64,000 nucleotides of DNA, from the NCBI GenBank assembly GCA_933228675.1, contig OW121743.1, forward strand, positions 52,993,215 through 53,057,214, read 5' to 3'. The DNA comes from Stomorhina lunata. Lineage: Eukaryota > Arthropoda > Insecta > Diptera > Rhiniidae. The position numbers and the translations under genes were made by a program. Under the pieces are notes generated by a model that saw only the letters and a list, made by a program, of their open reading frames with translations, ran no database searches and was not told the origin of the DNA. Of this stretch, positions 44,838-56,330 are shown one piece after another (the first letter of the stretch is position 1; the number at the start of each line of letters is the position of its first letter).

Positions 44838-45775
44838 ACTGAAAATTTTTCTACAGAAAAATTTTTTAATGAAAAGTTTTCTATAGAAAAATTTTATAAT
44901 GAACATATTTCTATAGAAAAATCTTATAATAAGAATATTTCTATAGAAAAAATTTAATAATAAGAATTTTTCTATAGAAAAAATTTAATAATAAAAATAT
45001 TTCTATAGAAAAAATTTTATATCGAAAATTTTTCTATAGAAAAAATTTTATATCAAAAATTTTTCTATAGAAAAAATTTTGTATCGAAAAGTTTTCTATA
45101 GAACAAATTTTATATAAAAAATTTTTCTATAGAAAAAATTTTATATCGAAAATTTTTCTATAGAAAAAATTGTATATCAAAAATTTTTCTATAGAAAAAA
45201 TTGTATATCAAAAATTTTTCTATAGAAAAAATTTTATTTCAAAAATTTTTCTATAGAAAAAATTTTATATCGAAAATTTTTCTATAGAAAAAAATTTATA
45301 ACAAAAATTTTTCTATCGAAAATTTTTCTATAGAAAAAAATTTATGTCAAAAATGTTTCTATAGAAAAAATTTTATATCGAAAATTTTTCTATAGAAAAA
45401 ATTTTATATCGAAAATTTTTCTATAGAAAAAATTTTATATCGAAAATTTTTCTATAGAAAAAATTTTATATCGAAAATTTTTCTATAGAAAAAATTTTAT
45501 ATCAAAAATTTTTCTATCGAAAAAATTTTATATCGAAAATGTTTCTATAGAAAAAATTTTATATCGAAAAGTTTTCTATAGAACAAATTTTATATCAAAC
45601 ATTTTCTATAGAAAAAATTTTATATCGAAAATTTTTCTATAGAAAAAATTTTATATCGAAAATTTTTCTATAGAAAAAATTTTATATCGAAAATTTTTCT
45701 ACAGAATAAATTTTATATCGAATAAATTTTATATCTATAGAACAAATTTTATATCAAAAATGTTTCTATAGAAAA
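44838..45775 (+). repeat. 31-bp satellite, ATTTTATATCGAAAA subfamily
   Basis: About 30 units of ATTTTATATCGAAAA followed by TTTTTCTATAGAAAAA-type cores, with more divergence than the block that follows. The palindromic core is shared; only the 9-10 bp linker differs. Confidence 0.93.
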
Positions 45776-48700
45776 AATTTTCTAATGAAATTTTTTCTAT
45801 AGAAAAAATTTTCTAATGAAATTTTTTCTATAGAAAAAATTTTCTAATGAAATTTTTTCTATAGAAAAAATTTTCTAATGAAATTTTTTCTATAGAAAAA
45901 ATTTTCTAATGAAATTTTTTCTATAGAAAAAATTTTCTAATGAAATTTTTTCTATAGAAAAAATTTTCTAATGAAATTTTTTCTATAGAAAAAATTTTCT
46001 AATGAAATTTTTTCTATAGAAAAAATTTTCTAATGAAATTTTTTCTATAGAAAAAATTTTCTAATGAAATTTTTTCTATAGAAAAAATTTTCTAATGAAA
46101 TTTTTTTTATAGAAAAAATTCTCTAATGAAATTTTTTCTATAGAAAAAATTTTCTAATGAAATTTTTTCTATAGAAAAAATTTTCTAATGAAATTTTTTC
46201 TATAGAAAAAATTTTCTAATGAAATTTTTTCTATAGAAAAAATTTTCTAATGAAATTTTTTCTATAGAAAAAATTTTCTAATGAAATTTTTTCTATAGAA
46301 AAAATTTTCTAATGAAATTTTTTCTATAGAAAAAATTTTCTAATGAAATTTTTTCTATAGAAAAAATTTTCTAATGAAATTTTTTCTATAGAAAAAATTT
46401 TCTAATGAAATTTTTTCTATAGAAAAAATTTTCTAATGAAATTTTTTCTATAGAAAAAATTTTCTAATGAAATTTTTTCTATAGAAAAAATTTTCTAATG
46501 AAATTTTTTCTATAGAAAAAATTTTCTAATGAAATTTTTTCTATAGAAAAAATTTTCTAATGAAATTTTTTCTATAGAAAAAATTTTCTAATGAAATTTT
46601 TTCTATAGAAAAAATTTTCTAATGAAATTTTTTCTATAGAAAAAATTTTCTAATGAAATTTTTTCTATAGAAAAAATTTTCTAATGAAATTTTTTCTATA
46701 GAAAAAATTTTCTAATGAAATTTTTTCTATAGAAAAAATTTTCTAATGAAATTTTTTCTATAGAAAAAATTTTCTAATGAAATTTTTTCTATAGAAAAAA
46801 TTTTCTAATGAAATTTTTTCTATAGAAAAAATTTTCTAATGAAATTTTTTCTATAAAAAAAATTTTCTAATGAAATTTTTTCTATAGAAAAAATTTTCTA
46901 ATGAAATTTTTTCTATAGAAAAAATTTTCTAATGAAATTTTTTCTATAGAAAAAATTTTCTAATGAAATTTTTTCTATAGAAAAAATTTTCTAATGAAAT
47001 TTTTTCTATAGAAAAAATTTTCTAATGAAATTTTTTCTATAGAAAAAATTTTCTAATGAAATTTTTTCTATAGAAAAAATTTTCTAATGAAATTTTTTCT
47101 ATAGAAAAAATTTTCTAATGAAATTTTTTCTATAGAAAAAATTTTCTAATGAAATTTTTTCTATAGAAAAAATTTTCTAATGAAATTTTTTCTATAGAAA
47201 AAATTTTCTAATGAAATTTTTTCTATAGAAAAAATTCTCTAATGAAATTTTTTCTATAGAAAAAATTTTCTAATGAAATTTTTTCTATAGAAAAAATTTT
47301 CTAATGAAATTTTTTCTATAGAAAAAATTTTCAAATGAAATTTTTTCTATAGAAAAAATTTTCAAATGAAATTTTTTCTATAGAAAAAATTTTCTAATGA
47401 AATTTTTTCTATAGAAAAAATTTTCTAATGAAATTTTTTCTATAGAAAAAATTTTCTAATGAAATTTTTTCTATAGAAAAATTTTTCTAATGAAATTTTT
47501 TCTATAGAAAAAATTTTCTAATGAAATTTTTTTTATAGAAAAAATTTTCTAATGAAAATTTTTCTATAGAAAAAATTCTGTAATGAAATTTTTTCTATAG
47601 AAAAAATTCTATAATGAAATTTTTTCTATAGAAAAAATTCTATAATGAAATTTTTTCTATAGAAAAAATTCTATAATGAAATTTTTTCTATAGAAAAAAT
47701 TCTATAATGAAATTTTTTCTATAGAAAAAATTCTATAATGAAATTTTTTCTATAGAAAAAATTTTCTAATGAAATTTTTTCTATAGAAAAAATTTTCTAA
47801 TGAAATTTTTTCTATAGAAAAAATTTTCTAATGAAATTTTTTCTATAAAAAAAATTTTCTAATGAAATTTTTTCTATAGAAAAAATTTTCTAATGAAATT
47901 TTTTCTATAGAAAAAATTTTCTAATGAAATTTTTTCTATAGAAAAAATTTTCTAATGAAATTTTTTCTATAGAAAAAATTTTCTAATGAAATTTTTTCTA
48001 TAGAAAAAATTTTCTAATGAAATTTTTTCTATAGAAAAAATTTTCTAATGAAATTTTTTCTATAGAAAAAATTTTCTAATGAAATTTTTTCTATAGAAAA
48101 AATTTTCTAATGAAATTTTTTCTATAGAAAAAATTTTCTAATGAAATTTTTTCTATAGAAAAAATTTTCTAATGAAATTTTTTCTATAGAAAAAATTTTC
48201 TAATGAAATTTTTTCTATAGAAAAAATTTTCTAATGAAATTTTTTCTATAGAAAAAATTTTCTAATGAAATTTTTTCTATAGAAAAAATTTTCTAATGAA
48301 ATTTTTTCTATAGAAAAAATTTTCTAATGAAATTTTTTCTATAGAAAAAATTTTCTAATGAAATTTTTTCTATAGAAAAAATTTTCAAATGAAATTTTTT
48401 CTATAGAAAAAATTTTCAAATGAAATTTTTTCTATAGAAAAAATTTTCTAATGAAATTTTTTCTATAGAAAAAATTTTCTAATGAAATTTTTTCTATAGA
48501 AAAAATTTTCTAATGAAATTTTTTCTATAGAAAAATTTTTCTAATGAAATTTTTTCTATAGAAAAAATTTTCTAATGAAATTTTTTTTATAGAAAAAATT
48601 TTCTAATGAAAATTTTTCTATAGAAAAAATTCTGTAATGAAATTTTTTCTATAGAAAAAATTCTATAATGAAATTTTTTCTATAGAAAAAATTCTATAAT

Positions 48701-48797
48701 GAAATTTTTTCTATAGAAAAAATTCTATAATGAAATTTTTTCTATAGAAAAAATTCTATAATGAAATTTTTTCTATAGAAAAAATTCTATAATGAAA
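45776..48797 (+). repeat. 31-bp satellite, TTCTAATGAAA subfamily, with a 34-monomer duplication
   Basis: About 97 nearly identical units. A marker series (two TTCAAATGAAA units, one TTTTTTTATAG unit, one TTCTGTAATG unit, then a run of TTCTATAATG units) occurs at about 47,330-47,750 and again at 48,385-48,795. The TTCTGTAATG marker moves from 47,577 to 48,631, an offset of 1,054 bp, exactly 34 x 31. Confidence 0.95.
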
Positions 48798-48799
48798 TT

Positions 48800-49075
48800 T
48801 ATTTCAATAGCCGTGGTCCCACTATCAAAAAGATAGTCTGTGCCAAATTTTATCAAATTATCTTTAGAATTGCGACCTGTAGTTTGATTACAAGGTTTAC
48901 ATGGGGGTCCAGCCAGCCAGCCAGACGGACGGACGGACGGACATCGCTAAATCGACTCAGAATGTGATTCTAAGCCTATTGGTATACTAAAAGGTGGGTC
49001 TAAGACAAATATTTCCATGCGTGACATACATCAGCACAAACTTACCCTTTCCACCTATGGTGTTGAAGGGTATAA
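48800..49075 (+). mobile_element. Dispersed repeat tail of calyptrate-fly type
   Basis: An ordered series of motifs is present: GTGCCAAATTTTATCAAAT, GCGACCTGTAGTTTGATTAC, CCAGCCAGCCAGACGG with GACGGACGGACGG, CATCGCTAAATCGACTCAG, AAAGGTGGGTCTAAG, CATCAGCACAAAC, and GGTGTTGAAGGGTATAATAA. I recognise this string as a common dispersed repeat of muscoid flies but cannot name its family. It directly follows the satellite, which may lie inside the same element. Confidence 0.65.
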
Positions 49076-49670
49076 TAAACTTATAATTCACTCACTCATA
49101 TATATATATACGTAATACGTACATTACAGTGGCCCATGCTTGTATTGAAAAGTAAAAGTATAGTCCAAGACTTTCTCAACAAACTTGATTTTGTTTCTTT
49201 AATTAAAATATATAAAATATTTATTTTTTAATTTTAATAATTTTTATGATTTTTAAATTAGATTAATAATTTTTAAGAATACTGAAAAAACTATGTGACA
49301 CTTAGCAGTGTGGAATGCTGCATTTTCTGTCCCACTACGGACATCATCAGCACACTGTGTCACCAACTGTTAGATGCCAGTAGTTAAGATCATCTATTTA
49401 ACTGAATTCTTAAGCGAAATTGAAAACGAGAATTATATTAACACTCATTTCTATTTCACCTATGACCATATGATCGATTCAGTTAGACGAACTTATCCAC
49501 CATAGTTTTTTCCTTTTATGTTTTGTATTCCTATCCTTTATTAATCTACATTTACTTTGTACTTTAACCAACTGTCAGCTGGTAATGAAGACAAAGATTT
49601 TTGTTTTGACAAGTTTCTGTTTATTCTTTTACGTTAATTAGTTAGTGAAAACATGTAAATCGCGGTGCCC
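49076..49670. other. AT-rich spacer, no gene seen
   Basis: A (TA)n run lies at about 49,098. Bases about 49,220-49,262 are the reverse complement of the loop of the hairpin at 49,671-49,919, so this stretch took part in the same rearrangement. Confidence 0.55.
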
Positions 49671-49919
49671 ATGCAATTTAATTGAAAGAAATTAATTTTT
49701 AGTTGAACCATGAATTTATGTTAAGAGGTTGTGGGTTCGAATCCGGGCTCAGGTTCATATCATAAATTTTTATTCAAATTTAATTTAAAAATCATAAAAA
49801 TTATTAAAATTAAAAAATAAAAATTTATGATATGAACCTGAGCCCGGATTCGAACCCACAACCTCTTAACATAAATTCATGGTTCAACTAAAAATTAATT
49901 TCTTTCAATTAAATTGCAT
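49671..49919. repeat. Perfect long hairpin, 104-bp arms and 41-bp loop, with a Pol III B-box-like motif in each arm
   Basis: Bases 49,671-49,774 and 49,816-49,919 are exact reverse complements. Each arm carries GTGGGTTCGAATCC, which contains the GGTTCGAATCC consensus B box of tRNA-type promoters. TAGTTGAACCATG about 40 bp upstream resembles an A box. The predicted T-arm does not pair well, so this is tRNA-derived and not a working tRNA. If transcribed, the RNA would fold into a 104-bp duplex. Confidence 0.92.
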
Positions 49920-49989
49920 ATTTAATAAATATATAAGTTTTGGGAAAATGTTTGTATGATGGCAAAATTTAGCAAATATTTGTCTTTAT

Positions 49990-50075
49990 ACAGGAAAAAT
50001 AATACTTTTGACCTTAGTGGTGAAGGGTATCTTATGGTCGGGCTCGACCGGCTATAGCACTTTCTTACTTGTTTT
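49990..50075 (+). mobile_element. Fragment of a second dispersed repeat
   Basis: TTAGTGGTGAAGGGTATCTT, then GGTCGGGCTCGACCGGCTAT and AGCACTTTCTTACTTGTTTT, forms a common dipteran dispersed-repeat ending. The tail runs into a T-rich stretch. Confidence 0.5.
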
Positions 50076-51049
50076 TTATTTAAAATAATTCCCCTAAATT
50101 ATTGATAAATATTGTCTACTTTTATTTTTAAACTAATGCTTTAAAGAAATTTAAATTATTGTTTTTTTTTTTTTTTTGTAAAATAAAAATAAATGTATCC
50201 CTTAGTATTACTATATTATCTTAGTTAATGCGGTAATAATCCAGCAATTAAATACTATCAATACTTTTTCAATAATACAATTTTAAAGTAAATTTTTTTA
50301 TTGTCATGTTTATTTTGTGGTCAACCAATATCCGTTGAACTTGTTTTCCGTTTAATACAATATTTGTGTAAAATGTTTTACAAATACAAATATACCCACA
50401 TGAGAGTAAAGTAAAGGGCTAATGAATGTGGTATTTTAATGGGAGAATAATGCATGTGTATACTAAAAGTACTTAAATATTAGGGTGGGATATTATTTAA
50501 TTTTTGTCTTTGAAAACTTGGAAATATGAAGAATATTATTAATTTGTGGTTAATATTTTCAAGATTATTAAAGGTAGAAGAGCCTTGATATGTTTCTAAT
50601 CAGAAGAAAAGTCTTAGAGACCTCTTAGACGGTCAAGTTTTACAGTTCATCCGAGAAGCCTAACTATATAGACCATTTAAGAGACTTTGAGTTATAAAGA
50701 AGTCTTTATATCTGCAAATTTATTTTATTTATTGGATCTTTAAACACCACCTTTTCCGCTAGGTATAGACATGCTAGTCCATTAACATATATATTACCAC
50801 ACACAAACACTGGCAAAACTAAAAAGCATACCACATGCCTAGAGAGCATTAAACGTGTAATTTATAAATTGTTTGTTAAATTAACTGAAAACAGGACATA
50901 AAATTAAAACTACACAAAATTGAAAAAAGGAAAGTAAACTAAACTAAACCATCTAACCGCCACTACTAGGTATGTATAATTATAATAGTCAACGTTTTAA
51001 AATATTTACACATGTGTAAACCTAGAAAATTTAGATACCAACACATGTC
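50076..51049. other. Unique AT-rich DNA, no gene seen
   Basis: No open frame or repeat of note. A T-rich run lies at about 50,160. Confidence 0.5.
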
Positions 51050-51118
51050 CAACGCACAGTGCTTTGATACCAAAAAAAGTGGTAATAATCCTGTATCTTC
51101 TAAACTGTAAGTCTGATT

Positions 51119-52165
51119 ATTACTTTTTCTATAGAAAAACTTACTTTTTCTATAGAAAAACTTACTTTTTCTATAGAAAAACTTACTTTTTCTATAGAAA
51201 AACTTACTTTTTCTATAGAAAAACTTACTTTTTCTATAGAAAAACTTACTTTTTCTATAGAAAAACTTACTTTTTCTATAGAAAAACTTACTTTTTCTAT
51301 AGAAAAACTTACTTTTTCTATAGAAAAACTTACTTTTTCTATAGACAAACTTACTTTTTCTATAGACAAACTTACTTTTTCTATAGAAAAACTTACTTTT
51401 TCTATAGAAAAACTTACTTTTTCTATAGAAAAACTTACTTTTTCTATAGACAAACTTACTTTTTCTATAGAAAAACTTACTTTTTCTATAGAAAAACTTA
51501 CTTTTTCTATAGAAAAACTTACTTTTTCTATAGAAAAACTTACTTTTTCTATAGAAAAGCTTACTTTTTCTATAGAAAAACTTACTTTTTCTATAGAAAA
51601 ACTTACTTTTTCTATAGAAAAACTTACTTTTTCTATAGAAAAACTTACTTTTTCTATAGAAAAACTTACTTTTTCTATAGAAAAACTTACTTTTTCTATA
51701 GAAAAACTTACTTTTTCTATAGAAAAACTTACTTTTTCTATAGAAAAACTTACTTTTTCTATAGACAAACTTACTTTTTCTATAGAAAAACTTACTTTTT
51801 CTATAGAAAAACTTACTTTTTCTATAGACAAACTTACTTTTTCTATAGAAAAACTTACTTTTTCTATAGAAAAACTTACTTTTTCTATAGACAAACTTAC
51901 TTTTTCTATAGAAAAACTTACTTTTTCTATAGAAAAACTTACTTTTTCTATAGACAAACTTACTTTTTCTATAGAAAAACTTACTTTTTCTATAGAAAAA
52001 CTTACTTTTTCTATAGAAAAACTTACTTTTTCTATAGAAAAGCTTACTTTTTCTATAGAAAAACTTACTTTTTCTATAGAAAAACTTACTTTTTCTATAG
52101 AAAAACATACTTTTTCTATAGAAAAGCTTACCTTTTCTTTAGAAAAACTCACTTTTTCTATAGAA
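51119..52165 (+). repeat. 21-bp satellite array (CTTACTTTTTCTATAGAAAAA)
   Basis: About 50 copies of a 21-bp unit that is nearly all palindromic core (TTTTTCTATAGAAAAA) plus a short linker. Because 21 is a multiple of three and the unit lacks stops, long open frames appear on both strands (Phe-Tyr-Arg-Lys and Ser-Ile-Glu-Lys-Val types). These are by-products. A GACAAAC variant recurs in a semi-regular pattern, roughly every third unit in places. Confidence 0.95.
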
Positions 52166-53064
52166 AACTTTTTCTGTAAATTTCTAAATCTTGGACTTAT
52201 GGTTACCCTGTGTTTACACAGGGTGAAATATTGGGCGTTAAAGTAGACCACCTCAGAAGTAAAAAAGCTTTTGGACCGCGTAGCTCTTTCAATTAGTGTT
52301 CTATTATTAACATTTTGGAATGACCTTGAAGAAACCAAGAAAAAACGTGCTTACTTTACTATAATAACTGTTATGGGTTTTAAGTTATTTCATTTCAAAA
52401 ATAAAAAAAAATATTTTTTCTCTTCGAATTTTTTTAGTTATTGACCCATTGTGCATTCGATATTAAGCCCATATTTTTGACATACCGCCAACAGTTTAGA
52501 AAATAAAAAAGTGAAACTCGTTTTTAAATGCCTTGAACCGTTCATTGTTGAGAAATTTCCAAAGTCAAATATTTTTCTCTGATCGAAAGAAGTTTATTTT
52601 TTTCTCAAAAAGATGGTATGAATTTTTTACATTTTAAGAAGAAGTTTTTAAAAGAAAGTTAATGCTTTTTATATATTCATAGATAATGGGGTTCTAAGAT
52701 AATTCTAAGCCACAATTACAGTCAGTTGAACATTCCGTTTAAGTACAGCCTTAAACGAAATTTGTCTAATTTTTAAGAAAATTTTTATTGTTTTCGAACA
52801 TATAACAAAAATGTCATGCAGATTTTGTAAGTTTCTGAAATGAAGTTACATATGTAGTCCCATATATGGTTTTTAGTTTTGAAAAATAAAAATTAGCGCG
52901 AATTCATAAACGAATCCAGAAAATTTAATTTTATAAAAAATGACAAATTTCTATATAGTAAAATATTAACTGCAAAAAAGGTCAATTGGGTTTACTTTTT
53001 TGAAATTTTTTAAATTGTTTAAAATAAACAGTAAAATAAACTTTATAAGTGCAAAAAATTGTTT

Positions 53065-53247
53065 ATGTACCTTGTACAGTTTTTCAGAAATTTAAAGTCA
53101 AATTTCAAGACAAATTTTGCAAAAATACACTTTTTAGTTTTTTTTTCGTAGATTTTACACCACAAAAAAAAAATAAAAATCATAGTTTTTTGCAAAATTT
53201 TACTTGAAATTTGACTTTAAATTTCTGAAAAACTGTACAAGGTACAT
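53065..53247. repeat. Internal inverted repeat, 45-bp perfect arms
   Basis: ATGTACCTTGTACAG at 53,065 pairs with CTGTACAAGGTACAT ending at 53,247. The arms are identical for 45 bp and similar for about 15 more, enclosing about 70 bp. It lies immediately inside the right end of the CACAGTG element, so it may be a separate nested MITE. Confidence 0.85.
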
Positions 53248-53319
53248 GCAATCAGACTTACAGTTTAGAAGATACGGACTTATTACCACTTTTTTTCGGT
53301 TCCAAGCCACTGTGCAATG

Positions 53320-53850
53320 TAGGAAATTACATTTTCTGTACAACAAACCATATGATTGAAAACCCAAATAACTATCGTAAAATATATACATTACAACAAA
53401 AAGATAATTCAAAACTATACCTTTACAACTATAACCCCTTCGGAGCTTTATTCAGTCGATATTTTTTTTTTTTTCTTGTTAAAACCCATAAATAATTATT
53501 AACATGCAAATGAAAAATGTTTGGTCGTTTGGAAAATAAAACATTTCTAGTGAAAATGAAAAACAAAAATGTTTTTCTTTTTTTATCAATGAGGATGTGG
53601 CTGAGCTTGTGTCTGTGAAAGTGGCGGTGGATTTGGATTTGGGATACAAAAACAAAAAAAAAAAAAATAAATGAAAATGGAACAATGAGAACAAATAAGA
53701 ATCGAGGAAAAATAACATAAAAAATCAATAATGTGGTAGTAAATATTACTAACATATTATTTGGTTGAATGTTTTGTTAAGATTTTAAAACGTTATTAAT
53801 TTTATGGTATAGACGATAAATACCATCAGTAAGAAAGATAAAGTTTTCAA
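53320..53850. other. Unique AT-rich DNA, no gene seen
   Basis: Short overlapping minus-strand frames at 53,429-53,755 are Phe-rich products of poly-T/TTC sequence and have no recognisable domain. Confidence 0.5.
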
Positions 53851-54550
53851 TTATCAAAAATTTCCTATAAAAATAGGAAATTTTTGGAAAATTTCCAATA
53901 AAAATAGGAAATTTTTCAAAAATTTCCCATAAAAATAGGAAATTTTTGAAAAATTTCCCATAAAAATAGGAAATTTTTGAAAATTTTCCAATAAAAATAG
54001 GAAATTTTTCGAAAATTTCCAATAAAAATAGGAACTTTTTCAAAAATTTCCAATAAAAATAGGAAATTTTTCGAAAATTTCCAATAAAAAAAATGAAATT
54101 TTTCAAAAATTTCCAATAAAAATAGGAAAATTTTCGAAAATTTCCTATAAAAATAGGAAATTTTTGAAAAATTTCCAATAAAATTAGGAAATTTTTGAAA
54201 AATTTCCTATAAAAATAGGAAATTTTTGAAAAATTTCCTATAAAAATAGGAAATTTTTGAAAAATTTCCTATAAAAATAGGAAATTTTTGAAAAATTTCC
54301 TATAAAAATAGGAAATTTTTGAAAAATTTCCTATAAAAATAGGAAATTTTTGAAAAATTTCCTATAAAAATAGGAAATTTTTGAAAAATTTCCTATAAAA
54401 ATATTTCCTATAAAATTTTTGAAAAATTTCCTATAAAAATAGGAAATTTTTGAAAAATTTCCTATAAAAATAGGAAAATTTTGAAAAATTTCCTATAAAA
54501 ATAGGAAATTTTTGAAAAATTTCCTATAAAAATAGGAAATTTTTGAAAAA
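53851..54550 (-). repeat. 31-bp palindromic satellite, inverted relative to the 8-18 kb array
   Basis: Units of ATAGGAAATTTTT, G, AAAAATTTCCTAT and AAAA are the reverse complement of the monomer at 8-18 kb and 56-58 kb (central G in place of C, AAAA in place of TTTT). The left half carries CCAATAAAAATAGG variants; the right half is nearly perfect apart from one broken unit at about 54,403. Confidence 0.93.
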
Positions 54551-55675
54551 TGTACTATATATTTTCAATTAATAAAATTTAATTGAAATATACAACAAAT
54601 GTCTTTACAAATTTCCATATGATATACCGGTGCAAAAAAAAGCAATCAAAATTATACCGGCTTTTCTCTATAAGGCTCTACATAAGCTTTTGGCTGACAA
54701 AATATAATTAAATTTAAGTACATACTCGTAAGCTTAAATCGTAAACACGTCTTTTATGTAAACGTTGATAATTTGTATTGGGGTAACCTTTAAACATATC
54801 AAGTAATTTGCTAACAACAAGTACTCCATTCCAGCCATAGTTACGGTAATGCCTCAAATTCTGTAGCTAAAGTTAAGCTCTATTATTTGAAATAGGTTAT
54901 AAAAATGAAACCAACCAAGAGATAGATGAAAAACATTTTTAAATAGAGCTATCGAAAAAAAAGAATGACAATGAAGCAATAAGCATTTATATGCGCATAC
55001 TGACAGTTACAGGTGAATGAAGTGCCCTGCTGTTCAAGGGCTTTAGAATAACCACAGAAAGTATACTATCTAATATTAATTAAAAGTGTCGACATCTTTT
55101 AGTATAGCCTAAAAAGTCTTCGTTGTCTATAAACATACCCTATAATGATAGACCACTTGCTAGTTATTGCCAACAGTTAAATCTTCAAAAACTACAAGGT
55201 AGCTACAAACACTCAATTCGAAATTTCTAACTAACATGTGCCGTCCAATTCAGATTTGTCACATGTCCATTTTAACGGTCATAAAACTAGTTCGTTTGTC
55301 CTTAAATTGTACATCAGTGGAGTATTTTATGGGAGGGGAATAGAGTAAAAACACGAAAAAAATGAAAGCTTAACAAAACTGACATGAACATACAAAAGTG
55401 TAGAGTTATGAAAATGAAAACACCTGCTTTGTAGGACACCAACTGACACGCACTAGTTCCACGAAATGTATGTAACCAAATATCTTGTTGACACATACTT
55501 TTGTTTGGGCGGTAATTTTATTTTGTTAACTTAAGTTTAGGTATTTTTTGGTAGTTATTTTAGAAAGTTTGAAGCACATGTTATATAGTGAACTGTGGTT
55601 TTTATGTGGTAGCATATTTAAGAACTATTGATTTTGATAAACAAAAAAGAACTTTCATAAATTCCACCACATTTG
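54551..55675. other. Unique DNA between two inverted satellite blocks, no gene seen
   Basis: About 1.1 kb with no recognisable exon. A 60-codon minus-strand frame at 55,314-55,496 has no domain and no supporting context. Confidence 0.5.
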
Positions 55676-56330
55676 GAAAAAAGGAAATTTTTCAAAAATT
55701 TACTTTTTATAGGAAATTTTTCAAAAATTTACTTTTTATAGGAAATTTTCCAAAAATTTACTTTTTATAGGAAATTTGTCAAAAAATTTACTTTTTATCG
55801 AAAATTTTTCAAAAATTTACTTTTTATAAAAAATTTTTCAAAAATTTACTTTTTATAGGAAATTTTTCAAAAATTTACTTTCTATAGGAAATTTTTCAAA
55901 AATTTATTTTTTATAGGAAATTTTTTTAAGAATTTACTTTTATAAAAAATTTTTCACAACTTTACTTTTTACAGGAAACTTTACAAAAATTTACTTTTTA
56001 TAGGAAATTTTTCAAAAATTTACTTTTTATAAGAAATTTTTCAAAAATTTACATTTTATAGGAAATTTTTCAAAATTTACTTTTTATAGGAAATTTTTCA
56101 AAAATTTACTTTTTATAGGAAATTTTTCAAAAATTTACTTTTTATAGGAAATTTTTCAAAAATTTATTATTTATAGGAAATTTTTTAAAAATTTATTATT
56201 TATAGGAAATTTTTTAAACATTTATTATTTATAGGAAATTTTTTAAAAATTTATTATTTATAGGAAATTTTTTAAAAATTATTTTTTATAAGAAATTTTT
56301 TAAAAATTTACTATTTTTACAGGAAATTTT
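55676..56330 (+). repeat. 28-30-bp satellite subfamily (TTTACTTTTTATAGGAAA)
   Basis: About 22 units of AAATTTACTTTTTATAGG followed by AAATTTTTCAA, two bases shorter than the 31-bp monomer because ATTTTTAT is shortened. TTATTATTTATAGG variants cluster at 56,160-56,280. Confidence 0.9.

Larger units (their letters stand above)
51055..53314. mobile_element. Putative 2.26-kb non-autonomous DNA element with CACAGTG ends and internal satellite
   Basis: The left end (CACAGTGCTTTGATACC, then AAAAAAAGTGGTAATAA and TATCTTCTAAACTGTAAG) is matched in reverse complement by the right end (CACAGTGGCTTGGAACC and so on) over about 65 bp with a few mismatches. Flanking 5-mers CAACG and CAATG differ by one C-to-T change and could be a decayed 5-bp target duplication. 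Heptamer-like CACAGTG ends plus a 5-bp duplication would fit a Transib-type element, but that is a tentative reading. The interior holds a 21-bp array, unique AT-rich sequence and a second inverted repeat. No transposase is visible. Confidence 0.6.

Noticed and set aside
49710..49765. Functional tRNA gene
   Set aside because: Only the B-box consensus is convincing. The T-stem does not pair, no acceptor stem or anticodon arm can be folded, and the sequence is duplicated as an inverted repeat.
51064..52338. Open frames of 370-412 codons on both strands (FFYRKTY, SIEKVSF types)
   Set aside because: They mirror a 21-bp satellite on both strands and in several frames, with no synonymous-site bias or domain. 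A structural repeat protein was considered and rejected.
53777..54178. 133-codon minus-strand frame (FPIFIGNFRK repeats)
   Set aside because: Translation of the 31-bp satellite with indels keeping the frame open by chance.
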